Both the position numbers and the translations under genes were made by a program. 64,000 nt of DNA from Sphingobacterium sp. N143 (lineage in GTDB: Bacteria; Bacteroidota; Bacteroidia; Sphingobacteriales; Sphingobacteriaceae): contig NZ_JACAIS010000004.1 of NCBI RefSeq assembly GCF_030325625.1, positions 310,001-374,000 of the forward strand, in the 5' to 3' direction. The notes beneath the pieces were generated by a model. The model had not been told where the DNA came from. It worked only from the letters and a program-made list of their open reading frames with translations, and made no database searches. Positions 36,872-46,947 of this stretch are shown here, one piece after another (positions within the stretch are counted from its first letter, which is position 1; every line of letters starts with the position of its first letter).

Positions 36872-38143
36872 ATGAAGAGAAAATTATTGTTTGGGGAACG
36901 CATGTTGTTGGGAGATGGAACTGAGCCTTTCAACGCGGTTATACCCTTTCGGCTACGTGGCGTTTTCAGCGAAGAAGACATCCAATATGCATTGAGCCGT
37001 TTGCAGGAAAAACATCCTTGGCTACGGGCGCTCATCCAATATGATGAGCAGAATGTACCATGGTTTCAAATTCCGGCATTCCCCGTATCGATTCCGTTAC
37101 GGATAGTACAGCGACAGCATGAAGAACAGTGGCAAGAGGAGTCTAAACAGGAATGGCATTCCGCTTTTGATTACACGACCACACCTTTAATCCGGTTTGT
37201 CTGGATTAAAGGTGAAGAAGTCTCTGATATGCTCTTTGTATTTCATCACTGTCTATGCGATGGTGGCTCTGCAATGACGTTGTTATATGAATTTCTAAAG
37301 GTATTGGACAATGCTGCTGCAGACATCGGACTGGAAAGCCCGATACTCGGTATCCAGGATGTGGTACCAGCCCATATTTTACAGAATGGCAAGAAGCGAT
37401 TTAAGGCAAAAGCCATTGGCAGACTAGCAGCTTTAGCGATAAAATGTATTCCGGTCAGTAAAAAGGCGATTGACAGAAAGTCTGACTATCTGGTTCATTG
37501 GAAGTTGGACGAAACCACCAGCAAGCAGCTGATTTCCCACTGCAGATCTTTGGGAGTTACTGTCAACACTTTTTTAGGTGCAACAGTATTGGAGGCATTT
37601 AAAAAAGTACGTGGCTCAGCAGCATTCAATAAGGTTTCCTGTCCTGTTGACATCAGACGTTTTGCACCACAGATTAAAGATGACCATATTTTTGCTTTCG
37701 GGCTAATGATCGTCATGTCATCGAATCAGAAAATAAGCTTTTTGGATAATCTTCGGTTGATGCAAGATGAAGTCGAACGTAAAACAGCGAAACTCAATCC
37801 TTATATCACCATGATGGTGATGGAGTCGGCGCATGATGCACTGAAGAACTTTACCAGACTTTTAAAACGAGGTAAGTCATCCAACGATTGCATGTTTTCT
37901 AACTTAGGGCGCATACAGATCCCTGATCAATATCAGGAATTCAGCCTGGAGACCATTTTCAGTCCATCCGTTATTGGACCATTGGGCAATACGACGACCA
38001 TAGTCACTTCTACCTTTCGTGGACAAATGGACTTTTCCTTTATGGGAAGCGAAGGCTATTTGCCAGAGACAGAAGCCTTGGCTATCCGTGATGAGATCAT
38101 AGATCGCATCAAGCAGCAATTAGATTATCAGGAGGCATCATGA
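36872..38143 (+). CDS. Condensation-fold acyltransferase 1
   Basis: 423 residues with the HHxxxDG catalytic motif as FHHCLCDGGS (near residue 130) and a C-terminal GPLGNTTTIVTSTFRGQMDFSF resembling the bridging region of NRPS condensation and PapA-type domains. Enzymes of this group join acyl-thioesters to alcohols or amines. In this operon, O-acylation of the sugar or the polyketide hydroxyl is the natural inference. Starts three bases after the glycosyltransferase; overlaps the next start by four (ATGA). Confidence 0.85.
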   Translation: MKRKLLFGERMLLGDGTEPFNAVIPFRLRGVFSEEDIQYALSRLQEKHPWLRALIQYDEQNVPWFQIPAFPVSIPLRIVQRQHEEQWQEESKQEWHSAFDYTTTPLIRFVWIKGEEVSDMLFVFHHCLCDGGSAMTLLYEFLKVLDNAAADIGLESPILGIQDVVPAHILQNGKKRFKAKAIGRLAALAIKCIPVSKKAIDRKSDYLVHWKLDETTSKQLISHCRSLGVTVNTFLGATVLEAFKKVRGSAAFNKVSCPVDIRRFAPQIKDDHIFAFGLMIVMSSNQKISFLDNLRLMQDEVERKTAKLNPYITMMVMESAHDALKNFTRLLKRGKSSNDCMFSNLGRIQIPDQYQEFSLETIFSPSVIGPLGNTTTIVTSTFRGQMDFSFMGSEGYLPETEALAIRDEIIDRIKQQLDYQEAS

Positions 38144-39393
38144 TCGAACGGAAATTAACGCTGGTGGAAAGGATCATGTATGTTGATCCCGAAACACCTT
38201 TAAACTGTGTCTTTACGGCTAAGATCCAAGGGGAGATCGCTGAAGAACATATTCGGAATGCCCTGGCAAAAATTCAGCGGAAACATCCTTTGCTCCGCTC
38301 GGTTATAGAGATAATGGATACCAAACAGCCCCATTTTGTTGTCAAGGAAGGCATGGAATCTATTCCACTGCAAATCGTTGAACGAAAAACGGAGCAGGAC
38401 TGGCTAATCATATCAGAGCGCGAATGGTATCATCCATTTAATACGGACAACAAGCCACTGGCTCAATTGGTCTGGATCAAAGGCGAAGATGTATCGGAAC
38501 TGCTTTGGGTATTGCCGCATTGTATCTGTGATGGAACCAGTATTGTCACGTTGATGCGGGAGCTCCTTAGCTTACTGGATACCCCTAATCAGGAACTCCA
38601 GCCCTACCCACTTTTTAAATCGGTTAATGATTTCCTTCCGCAGGACTTTGAGCCACGGAAAAAATCGCGTAAAGCTAAACGCTATTTACTGTTGGCAAGA
38701 CTCTTTTTTTTCCTGCAACGGAAGAGCAGAAAAAGAAATTCAGGGAAGAACTATGCAATTCATTGGAAACTGGATACGGAAACAACGGTGGCCCTAACCA
38801 AAGTCTGTAAAACGCAAGGTATTTCGGTCCATGCATTCCTATGTACAGCATTCATGCAGGCTTTTAGGGAGGTACGGGGTAAGTTGGCAAAAAATAAAGT
38901 GATCAGTCCTGTTGATATACGCCATTTTATTCCAGAGATCAAACAGGACCATATGTTCGCATTTGCACCAACGGTGGAACTTTCCCTTAAAAAGGGGACA
39001 GAGAATATCTTGGCCAATGCGAATGCCATCAAATCAGAACTAGCACAGAAAATGGAAAAAGTCAATGCGCAGGAGCTACTCTGGATGGGCGAGCAGATGC
39101 ATCCGCTGGTGGAGCGCATGATTACTATGCTAAAATCTAGTCCAGGAGGGCATGACATCACACTTTCCAATATGGGTAAAATCCAGATGCCAAATGTGTA
39201 CAAGAAATTCACCTTGGAAACCCTCTACAGTCCAACAGTAGCTTTCCCTTGGTTGAATTCCAACACCTTGGTCACAACAACGTTCAATCAGCAAATGGAT
39301 TTTACGTTTATGTCCAATGAAGATTTCCTACCCAAAGAAGAAGCGATTAAAATAAAAGATAAGGCTATCGGCTTTTTGACCTTATCATTATAG
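38140..39393 (+). CDS. Condensation-fold acyltransferase 2 (PHxxCDG)
   Basis: 417 residues, clearly paralogous to the preceding protein (ERKLTLVERIMYVDPETPLNC versus GERMLLGDGTEPFNA; same PVDIRHFIPEIKQDH and TTFNQQMDFTFM blocks). The motif reads LPHCICDGTS: the first His is Pro while the second His and DG remain, the residues held to be essential. It may therefore still be active with altered specificity, or play a gating role. The two probably arose by tandem duplication. Confidence 0.85.
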   Translation: MIERKLTLVERIMYVDPETPLNCVFTAKIQGEIAEEHIRNALAKIQRKHPLLRSVIEIMDTKQPHFVVKEGMESIPLQIVERKTEQDWLIISEREWYHPFNTDNKPLAQLVWIKGEDVSELLWVLPHCICDGTSIVTLMRELLSLLDTPNQELQPYPLFKSVNDFLPQDFEPRKKSRKAKRYLLLARLFFFLQRKSRKRNSGKNYAIHWKLDTETTVALTKVCKTQGISVHAFLCTAFMQAFREVRGKLAKNKVISPVDIRHFIPEIKQDHMFAFAPTVELSLKKGTENILANANAIKSELAQKMEKVNAQELLWMGEQMHPLVERMITMLKSSPGGHDITLSNMGKIQMPNVYKKFTLETLYSPTVAFPWLNSNTLVTTTFNQQMDFTFMSNEDFLPKEEAIKIKDKAIGFLTLSL

Positions 39394-39401
39394 TATTATA
39401 C

Positions 39402-39944
39402 ATGACAAAACTTGCTCACCCCAAGAAAATAAAAAAAACAACACTTAATCGCTTTTTAAGAAAGCGCGCGATTTATTATATACTTCCCAATGTATTCTTC
39501 AATTTCCTGGTGGCTTATGCCAGCTTTCAGGAAATTGGATATACCCATTTTTTTGCTGGACCTCAAAGTTTGGCCCGTTTGACGCTTCCCATGGCCATAT
39601 TTTTACCGGTCGTCCTTACCATGGATATCATCAAGCGGGTAATCGCGGCCATCGAACAGGAATCCATCGAATTAATCGTAAACAGCGAGCTGAACAAGAA
39701 TAGATTTATGACGAAGCTATGTATCCTCCATGGTTTCGTAACAGGCTTACTTGTGTTGGCATGCCTGCTATTGGCACAATATAGTATGTCTACGCATTAC
39801 AAATTAAATGCAACTGCAATGGCTATTCTGGACGCTATTCTTGCAGGTGTACTATCAATTGTATTTACATATCTGCCAATCAGGAAATTAAAAAAGCATT
39901 TGTCTGAGCCGTCATTAGCAATCCAGCAAATTGAACGAGATTAG
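39402..39944 (+). CDS. Small four-span membrane protein
   Basis: 180 residues. Basic N-terminus (KKIKKTTLNRFLRKRA), then four hydrophobic spans (near 25-45, 60-80, 108-130 and 140-165). I know no family. Nine bases after acyltransferase 2, so last gene of the operon. It could help place or move the lipid product at the inner membrane; this is inference from location only. Confidence 0.65.
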   Translation: MTKLAHPKKIKKTTLNRFLRKRAIYYILPNVFFNFLVAYASFQEIGYTHFFAGPQSLARLTLPMAIFLPVVLTMDIIKRVIAAIEQESIELIVNSELNKNRFMTKLCILHGFVTGLLVLACLLLAQYSMSTHYKLNATAMAILDAILAGVLSIVFTYLPIRKLKKHLSEPSLAIQQIERD

Positions 39945-40062
39945 CTTCTCCTTGTGAGGAGCTCTCCTTTCTAACATTTTCTATCTTAAGATGTCATTTT
40001 TTTTCAGAAATGCAACTGCAATGATGTATTGATTTTTCGTTTATTGACAGTTAGGATTAAAC

Positions 40063-40093
40063 AAAAAAGCGCTAACTTTCGTTAGCGCTTTTT
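40063..40093. terminator. Bidirectional terminator between PKS operon and TPR gene
   Basis: AAAAAAGCGCTAAC TTTC GTTAGCGCTTTTT: 8-bp stem with A- and T-tracts on both sides, serving converging transcripts. Confidence 0.85.
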
Positions 40094-40112
40094 CAATCAT
40101 TAAAAATTGCTG

Positions 40113-42650
40113 TTACTTATTGTTCAATTTCTGTAAACGTTCTTTTGCTGCTGGGACAATATCGTCCTTTTTTTCATAATTTTCAATCACACTTTTCAAG
40201 GTACTTTTCGCCTGGAAAGCATTGCCTTTACGCGCATAAGTATCGGCAAGCAATATGAAACTCTTGGCTACCCAGTATTCATGATCCTCCCGAGTGTTGA
40301 TCACATCAAAGGCTGTTTCCTGGGCTTTATCGTATTCCTTGTTATCATACTGCAGCTGTGCCACACGGTATCTTGCTTCTGCACCAATTGCCGATTGGCT
40401 CTTTAGTGCGGCCAGATTAAATTCCTTCATGGCAGACGCTATGTTCTTTTCCAGCAAAAAGGCCTTACCGCTGTATAAATGTGCTTTGGCAATTTCATCC
40501 TCTGTTGCCCCAGTGTACTCCTTTATCAGCTGCACATACTTGGCCATCTGTTCCATATCACCGAGCTCGAAATAACAGACCATCAGGTTCGTTACCGCGT
40601 AACCATAGTTTTTTTTGTATTCTGCGTTAAGTTCCAGTTTTTTGAGGTGCACAATGGCCTCGTTGTATTCCTTTAAGTCCAGATATAACGCAGCCACTGT
40701 CAGCAGGGTATTTTCTGTATACTTGCTCGTCCAGTCGTTCAGGATGATATTCAGATCGTGTAGTGCTTCCTGTGGATGTCCGGTACGGTACGAGCTCACC
40801 CCGCGAATGTAACGGGCGTATTTTTCTTGCCTGGGTTTCGGAAATTTATCAAAATATGCGTTGATCGCCTCCACAGCCGCGCCGTATTCTCCTCTGGCAA
40901 ATAAGGACTGGGCTGCTTGGAAAGCCATGTTTTCCTGTTCCGCAGGGCTCAGGTTACTGATATCGGTGCCAACCGCATAACGAATATAGCTCGAAGCATC
41001 CCCTTGATCGAGGTAGATGTTTTCAATGAAACGCATTGCCTGCTCGGCCTCAGCGGTTCTGGCATATTTCTCCACCACCCTTTGGAAGGTGGCCTTCGCC
41101 GCTTCAGGCTCATCTTTATTATACTGTACAAGCCCGATGGTCATCAATGCACGGGGAACATAGCTGCTGCGGGGATACTTTTCAATCATCCCTTGCAGCC
41201 CTTCAATGGCGCTATCATAATCTCCCGTGGTGAAATAGGTGTACGGGATCTCAAAGGCTGCGTCATCGGCATAGTTTGAAGCAGGAAATTGCTTCACAAC
41301 GGACCGCAGAGTACTTAGCTTAGTTTCATTGTCGCCCTGTAATCCAAAGAGGATACCGCGTTGAAACAAGGCATAATCCTGATTGGGCGCTTTGCTGTTG
41401 ATCAGCTGATCATAGTATTGGTTGGCCCGGCCGTAATCGCGCATGGTCAGATATGAATCGCCTAGACGTGCGATGACGTCATACCTTATCTTTTCATCCA
41501 CAGAGCCTCCCCCGGCAGCCAAAAAGCGTTCAAAATAATCGGCCGCCATACCAAAACTGTTACTTCGGAAGGCCGCATAGGCTAGTCCGTAATTTGCATA
41601 ATTGTATACCGCATTGTTACGTGCGGCAGGCAACCGAAGGAACCGGGAGAAGTTTTCCACGGCCTCTCCATATTTGCGCACTTCGTACATGGCCTCTGCT
41701 TTCCAATACGTAGCCAACGCTGCCATTTCCGCATCAATCGGGAATTTTTCAGATCGCATAAACATGGATATGCTATTTTCAAAAGCGCGCTCGTTGTAAA
41801 ACTCCAATCCCCGATAATACGTTGCCTTCTGATAGGTCGCATCAGCTTCCCCGTCCCTATTCTTCATTGATTCCAACAGACTTACTCCTGCATGGAAATT
41901 ACTGGTTCCCAACAGGACGGCAGCGGATAGGATTTCGGGACTTTCTTGCTTCTCGGTAGCTGGATCGCGCCCCTCATATTCCTGAGCGATATATTTCTCC
42001 AAGACCTTTTGAGCGGCTTGAGCTGAGTCCATTGCAAATAGGACTTTAGCATAGTTAAATAACGCATCGGCTTTGACTTTCGGGTCGAAATCTAGTTTCA
42101 TCGCTTTGACAAAAGCATTTCGTGCCGATTGCTTGTCACCGGTTTCCAGGGCAATGTGACCTAAGGTCATGATCGAACCCTGGTAAAAGGCATCCGAAGC
42201 TTCCAGCGACTCCAAAATGGAGGTCGCTCTTGGGTATTCGTGAGCCTGGTAGGCCAGATAGCTGATGCGGTAATTATCAATATTACTTCGCAAAGCATTT
42301 GGATGCCGTTTAAGTAACTCATGATAATAAGCTTGTTTGAATGGCTTCCTTGCAAAATAGGTCGCGGTTGCAATCTTACGCAGCTCCGTCTCAATTGCTT
42401 CCCGGTTGATATGCTGCATATCTGGGCTTCGCCGAACCTTTACGGCATCGGCCAACAACGGCCGGTAATCGCGTATGACATCAATGGAATCCATCGTTGT
42501 AACTTGCCTTTCATCCAGCTGTTCACCAAGTTGTTGCTCTTTCTGCTGTTTCTCTACTTCCTGCGCGTATCCGGTAGCCAGCAAAGCTGAAAGCATCCCG
42601 GTAAGCAGGTATTTTGGGTAGATGTAACCGACTCTTTCTTTCAATATCAT
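40113..42650 (-). CDS. Large periplasmic TPR-repeat protein
   Basis: 845 residues from the ATG at 42650 (MILKERVGYIYPKYLL); an upstream frame extension to 42734 lacks a sensible signal. The signal peptide ends at ATGYAQ. Then about 20 TPR-like units, e.g. ALFQRGILFGLQGDNETKL, IAKAHLYSGKAFLLEKNIASA and YGYAVTNLMVCYFELGDM, covering nearly the whole chain; the pattern YPRSSYVPRALMTIG recalls BamD/YbgF-type TPRs. Such proteins form scaffolds in the Bacteroidota periplasm. No partner can be named. Converges with the PKS operon, so it is not part of it. Confidence 0.85.
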   Translation of the reverse strand: MILKERVGYIYPKYLLTGMLSALLATGYAQEVEKQQKEQQLGEQLDERQVTTMDSIDVIRDYRPLLADAVKVRRSPDMQHINREAIETELRKIATATYFARKPFKQAYYHELLKRHPNALRSNIDNYRISYLAYQAHEYPRATSILESLEASDAFYQGSIMTLGHIALETGDKQSARNAFVKAMKLDFDPKVKADALFNYAKVLFAMDSAQAAQKVLEKYIAQEYEGRDPATEKQESPEILSAAVLLGTSNFHAGVSLLESMKNRDGEADATYQKATYYRGLEFYNERAFENSISMFMRSEKFPIDAEMAALATYWKAEAMYEVRKYGEAVENFSRFLRLPAARNNAVYNYANYGLAYAAFRSNSFGMAADYFERFLAAGGGSVDEKIRYDVIARLGDSYLTMRDYGRANQYYDQLINSKAPNQDYALFQRGILFGLQGDNETKLSTLRSVVKQFPASNYADDAAFEIPYTYFTTGDYDSAIEGLQGMIEKYPRSSYVPRALMTIGLVQYNKDEPEAAKATFQRVVEKYARTAEAEQAMRFIENIYLDQGDASSYIRYAVGTDISNLSPAEQENMAFQAAQSLFARGEYGAAVEAINAYFDKFPKPRQEKYARYIRGVSSYRTGHPQEALHDLNIILNDWTSKYTENTLLTVAALYLDLKEYNEAIVHLKKLELNAEYKKNYGYAVTNLMVCYFELGDMEQMAKYVQLIKEYTGATEDEIAKAHLYSGKAFLLEKNIASAMKEFNLAALKSQSAIGAEARYRVAQLQYDNKEYDKAQETAFDVINTREDHEYWVAKSFILLADTYARKGNAFQAKSTLKSVIENYEKKDDIVPAAKERLQKLNNK

Positions 42651-42984
42651 TATTCGTCCGTGTTTCTGAGTTATTCCAAACGCTCCCTTGCCGAGGAGGT
42701 AATATTGTAATCTTTCCCTTACTAGTATAGCCAAAACTAAAGAATTCTAACCACAATTTAGGTAATCCGCAGGAAAAATTGGAAGCAAAAAGGTAATTAA
42801 CATAGCATATCTTCCTCGTTTCCGCAATTTAGAAACGTCAAGATATTGGGCTAGATAAAACAATTCACCTATTCTTCTGTTCCTTATCGGCAATTGAATG
42901 AATACAATTAGTTGCCCCTGAGCCTCCTCCGGATCGAACCAATGAACATTCAAGAGGTCGCAGGTTCTCCTCCGGTCTAGAAAC

Positions 42985-43015
42985 AAAAAAAGCCCTAACT
43001 TTCGTTAGAGCTTTA
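42985..43015. terminator. Terminator of tRNA-Pro copy 3
   Basis: A-tract, AGCCCTAAC / GTTAGAGCT stem, loop TTTC, T-rich tail. Its flank TCTAGAAACAAAAAAAGCCC matches those at 2374 and 17886, so this is the best-preserved ancestral locus. The stretch 42760-42960 holds no gene. Confidence 0.75.
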
Positions 43016-43018
43016 TTG

Positions 43019-43092
43019 TCGGGGTGGCAGGATTCGAACCTACGACCTCCACATCCCAAATGTGGCGCGATACCGGGCTACGCTACACCCCG
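43019..43092 (-). tRNA. tRNA-Pro (anticodon TGG), copy 3
   Basis: Identical to copies 1 and 2, with the same minus-strand promoter (TTTG, 22 bases, TACCTTTT). Confidence 0.95.
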
Positions 43093-43306
43093 AAAAGGTA
43101 TCACCTTTGTTTTTGTGTGGCACAAAGATCGAATCATTTTTTCATTTTGTCAAGACCTTCAAGTTATTTTCCCAGTAAATAACTGATTAATTGCACAATA
43201 TTTTTAAAGATCCCCCTTTCAAGCAAGATAATCCGGTTAAAAACTCGGTCAATTGATGCTATAAAGGAATATTCAAAATAACTTTAGATTATCAATTTCA
43301 TTTTCA

Positions 43307-43314
43307 TATCTTTG
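43307..43314 (+). promoter_or_regulatory. -7 box of rplS
   Basis: TATCTTTG matches TAnnTTTG; a TTTA lies 20 bases upstream (43283-43286) at the -33 position. It leaves a leader of about 115 bases, which contains inverted words around ATTTGAATATCGG and TATTTTCATATTCAAA (43321-43370) that might form a regulatory hairpin. Confidence 0.6.
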
Positions 43315-43434
43315 CATCCGATTTGAATATCGGTCGATAGTTTTTTCAAAAACTATTTTCATATTCAAAAAATAAGTCGTAATATTGCATTCCGATTTTT
43401 ACAGGATATAAATCGTTAATAATTACTCGAAATC

Positions 43435-43782
43435 ATGGATTTAGTAAAATTTGTAGAAGAACAAGCGGTAGTAAAAAATGAAATTCCCGCTTTCAAAGCC
43501 GGAGATACCATCAGCGTTCATTATAAAATTCGCGAAGGAAATAAAGAGCGTGTTCAGGTGTACCAAGGTGTAGTAATCCAATTAAACAGCGAAGGTGCTA
43601 ACGCTACTTTTACCGTTCGTAAAATCTCAAACGGTGTAGGTGTTGAACGTATTTTCCCTGTAAACTCACCAAATATTGAAAAAATTGTAGTAAACAGCTA
43701 CGGTAAAGTTCGTCGCGCTAAATTATTCTATTTACGTGGCCTTACTGGTAAAGCTGCTCGTATTAAATCAAAGAGAATCTAA
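43435..43782 (+). CDS. rplS: 50S ribosomal protein L19
   Basis: 115 residues, full family length. [32 protein letters not shown], then [17 protein letters not shown] and [21 protein letters not shown] are the conserved L19 blocks. It stabilises the interface of the ribosomal subunits. It stands alone between its leader and a strong terminator and marks the return to core chromosome. Confidence 0.98.
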   Translation: MDLVKFVEEQAVVKNEIPAFKAGDTISVHYKIREGNKERVQVYQGVVIQLNSEGANATFTVRKISNGVGVERIFPVNSPNIEKIVVNSYGKVRRAKLFYLRGLTGKAARIKSKRI

Positions 43783-43800
43783 TTACGACTACCACAGCAT

Positions 43801-43837
43801 AAAAAAAGGCTTTGATGAAATTCAAAGCCTTTTTTTA
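43801..43837 (+). terminator. rplS terminator
   Basis: AAAGGCTTTGA / TTCAAAGCCTTT stem with a long T-run. From here to 44090 I see no further gene. Confidence 0.88.
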
Positions 43838-44090
43838 TTTCTCAATCCTGTCATTACCAAGGCAAATATACACTCCCTCTCCTACCACTTGACTGACCAT
43901 ACAAGAACAAGTGTAATAAACTTAAGACAATTGAGCCCCAGCTACAAAAAAAATACCAGTTCTTTGTCTAGCTAAAACATTTTACTTACTTTTAACATAA
44001 GGATCAATGGAAGTTTAAAATGTATATAGACAGCATAATAAGCGTACTTACACAAACTTTCTTGGTGACTAATAGACATACAATATCTTG

Positions 44091-45176
44091 ATGAAAACTA
44101 TTTTTTTTATACTTGCTCTTTCCCTACAGACCAGTATTGTTTTTGCTCAGCGAAACGTAAAGGACTACCTACAACTTCAATCGACGCCCGAGACATATTA
44201 TGTCAAAAAATCACAAAGCCTAATCGATATTGATGGTAAGGACATGGAAAACGCCTGGGCAAATGCGCCGTGGACAACTGCATTTAAAGATATTGAGGGT
44301 ATAAGCAAACCTAAACCAGCACTTGAAACCCGTATTAAGATGCTTTGGGACAACGAAAACCTTTACCTTTTTGCCAAATTAGAAGAATCTCATATCAATG
44401 GTTATCTTAAACAGAAGGATACCATTATTTATCACGATAATGACTTTGAAGTTTTTTTAAAACCCAATCTGCAATCTCCGGAATATATTGAAATTGAAGT
44501 CAATGCCTTGAACACGATCATGGACCTACTCATGACCAAACCTTATCGGTTTGGCGGGAAAGCCAATTTAAATTGGGACACAAAAGGTATTGAAAGCGCT
44601 GTATACCATTCAGGGACGATCAACAATCCAACCGATAGGGATAAATTTTGGACTGTTGAGATGAAAATTCCCGTCAAAAGTTTAAAATCCTTTGGTGAAG
44701 GAAATCAAATCAAGGCGAATGAAGTGTGGAAGATAAATTTTTCCCGTGTCCAATGGCACTACGACATCAAGGGGAAAAATTATGTAAAAAGAAAAGATAA
44801 TTCAGGCAAGCTTCTTCCAGAAGAAAATTGGGTATGGTCGCCTATCGGCTTGATCAATATGCATTTCCCTGAACGGTGGGGACATATCAAATTTGTGGAT
44901 CAGGAAGATCAACAGTTTTTGGACGAGCAATTTTTAACACTTGAAAAAACAGCCTGGAATATTTTTTACCTGCAACAGGTTTATAAGAATATGAACAAAC
45001 GCTATGCAACTTCACTCACGGAATTGGCCAAAGTACATCCTGAGATTAAAACTGTAGGCAAACAGTACCAACTCATCTTTTCCAATGCCCGTAATTTCTA
45101 TCGCATTGAAATCAAATCAAAATCGCAGCCTAAACAAAAATTAACGATCGATAGTCAGGGGAATATTTATTTTTAA
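44091..45176 (+). CDS. Secreted CBM9-like carbohydrate-binding protein
   Basis: 361 residues from the ATG at 44091 (a TTG just before is not needed). Signal peptide MKTIFFILALSLQTSIVFAQ. The core fits the CBM9-like family: IDGKDMENAWANAPWTT, MLWDNENLYLFAKLEES, then NDFEVFLKPN and YIEIEVNALNTIMDLL. Related exported proteins bind sugars or derive from cytochrome-binding domains. The C-terminal 90 residues (FLTLEKTAWNIFYLQQVYK) are an extra helical part. Stand-alone gene. Confidence 0.85.
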   Translation: MKTIFFILALSLQTSIVFAQRNVKDYLQLQSTPETYYVKKSQSLIDIDGKDMENAWANAPWTTAFKDIEGISKPKPALETRIKMLWDNENLYLFAKLEESHINGYLKQKDTIIYHDNDFEVFLKPNLQSPEYIEIEVNALNTIMDLLMTKPYRFGGKANLNWDTKGIESAVYHSGTINNPTDRDKFWTVEMKIPVKSLKSFGEGNQIKANEVWKINFSRVQWHYDIKGKNYVKRKDNSGKLLPEENWVWSPIGLINMHFPERWGHIKFVDQEDQQFLDEQFLTLEKTAWNIFYLQQVYKNMNKRYATSLTELAKVHPEIKTVGKQYQLIFSNARNFYRIEIKSKSQPKQKLTIDSQGNIYF

Positions 45177-45298
45177 TTTATATATTCACGCTATCTTCAA
45201 TTATAATTTGAATAAAAAACACTATCTTTGTATCCCGTACATAGAGCAACTATTATTGGTCATTTTGACCACATAAAATTGAAAATCCTTTAATTGTT

Positions 45299-46909
45299 AT
45301 GACTAAATATATTTTTGTTACGGGCGGCGTTACTTCGTCGTTAGGGAAAGGTATTATTGCAGCCTCCCTTGCTAAACTTCTCCAAGCGCGTGGCTACAAA
45401 GTGACTATTCAAAAATTTGACCCTTACATCAACATTGACCCAGGAACCTTAAATCCTTATGAACATGGTGAATGTTATGTGACTGAAGATGGAGCCGAGA
45501 CTGACCTCGATTTGGGGCATTATGAACGCTTCTTGAATGTTCCCACTTCACAAGCAAATAATGTCACAACTGGCCGTATCTATCAACATGTTATTCAACA
45601 GGAACGCGAAGGTGCATATTTAGGAAAAACGGTCCAGGTAATCCCTCATATCACAGATGAGATCAAACGCCGGATGCAATTATTAGGTGAATCGGGTGAA
45701 TATGATATTATCATCACTGAATTAGGTGGCACAGTAGGTGATATTGAATCGCTTCCATTTGTCGAAGCTGTAAGACAACTACGTTGGGAATTGGGAGCGA
45801 ATAATTCGCTGGTTATACATCTGACGCTAGTTCCTTATTTAGCCGCCGCCGGCGAGCTTAAAACTAAGCCTACACAGCATTCGGTCAAAACATTATTGGA
45901 ATATGGTGTACAGCCCGATATTCTTGTCTGTCGTACCGAGCACAAACTTTCTCAGGAAATCCGTAAAAAATTAGCACAATTCTGTAACGTTAACATCAAT
46001 GCAGTTGTTGAATCGATCGACGCTTCGACAATTTACGATGTCCCATTATTGATGTTGAAGGAAAACTTGGATAAAACAGCATTAACTAAATTGAAGCTCT
46101 CCAGTAAAAATGAACCTGATCTGGAAAATTGGAAAAACTTCTTGGGCAAGCTCAAAAATCCAACCAACGAGGTCAACATTGCCTTGGTCGGAAAATATAT
46201 AGAGCTCCCTGATGCATATAAATCCATTATAGAAGGTTTTATTCATGCTGGAGCCAGCAATGAATGCAAAGTAAAAGTAAGCTACGTCGCTGCTGAAAGT
46301 GTTACAAAAGAAAATGTTGCTGAAAAACTAAAAGGCATGGATGGTGTATTGGTTGCACCTGGCTTCGGTGAACGTGGGCTAGACGGGAAATTAAATTCGA
46401 TCCAATATGTACGCGAAAATAATATTCCTTTCTTTGGTATCTGCCTAGGTATGCAATGTTCTGTCATCGAATTTGGCAGAAACGTTTTGGGCTTAACAGA
46501 TGCTAATAGCTTTGAAATGGATGCAAACACAAGCAATCCGGTCATCAATTTGATGGAAGAACAGAAAAACATCACCAATATGGGCGGAACGATGCGTTTA
46601 GGAGCATATGATTGCGAAATTAAAAAAGGCACAAAAGCTTATTCCATTTATGGAAAATCAAGAATTTCAGAAAGACATCGCCATCGTTATGAATTCAACA
46701 ATGCTTATTTAAAACAATATGAAGCAGCAGGAATGATCGCTTCTGGCTTTAATCCAGAAACAGGTTTAGTTGAAATTGTTGAGCTGAAAAATCATCCATT
46801 TTTCGTTGCAGGGCAATTTCATCCAGAATTAAAGTCAACTGTTGCAAATCCTCACCCACTTTTTGTTAGCTTTGTAGCCGCTGCTTTGGCAAATAAGAAA
46901 TCAAAGTAG
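45299..46909 (+). CDS. pyrG: CTP synthase
   Basis: 536 residues. The synthetase half has the P-loop SSLGKG and [18 protein letters not shown]; the class I glutaminase half starts near 290 with the nucleophile Cys in GICLGMQC and His/Glu in QFHPELKS. It makes CTP from UTP, ATP and glutamine. A TATCTTTG box at 45223-45230 is the probable promoter. It is followed 38 bases later by yidC, possibly co-transcribed. Confidence 0.98.
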   Translation: MTKYIFVTGGVTSSLGKGIIAASLAKLLQARGYKVTIQKFDPYINIDPGTLNPYEHGECYVTEDGAETDLDLGHYERFLNVPTSQANNVTTGRIYQHVIQQEREGAYLGKTVQVIPHITDEIKRRMQLLGESGEYDIIITELGGTVGDIESLPFVEAVRQLRWELGANNSLVIHLTLVPYLAAAGELKTKPTQHSVKTLLEYGVQPDILVCRTEHKLSQEIRKKLAQFCNVNINAVVESIDASTIYDVPLLMLKENLDKTALTKLKLSSKNEPDLENWKNFLGKLKNPTNEVNIALVGKYIELPDAYKSIIEGFIHAGASNECKVKVSYVAAESVTKENVAEKLKGMDGVLVAPGFGERGLDGKLNSIQYVRENNIPFFGICLGMQCSVIEFGRNVLGLTDANSFEMDANTSNPVINLMEEQKNITNMGGTMRLGAYDCEIKKGTKAYSIYGKSRISERHRHRYEFNNAYLKQYEAAGMIASGFNPETGLVEIVELKNHPFFVAGQFHPELKSTVANPHPLFVSFVAAALANKKSK

Positions 46910-46947
46910 AATTAGAAGGATAAAATTAATAAGTTTAATTATTAAAA

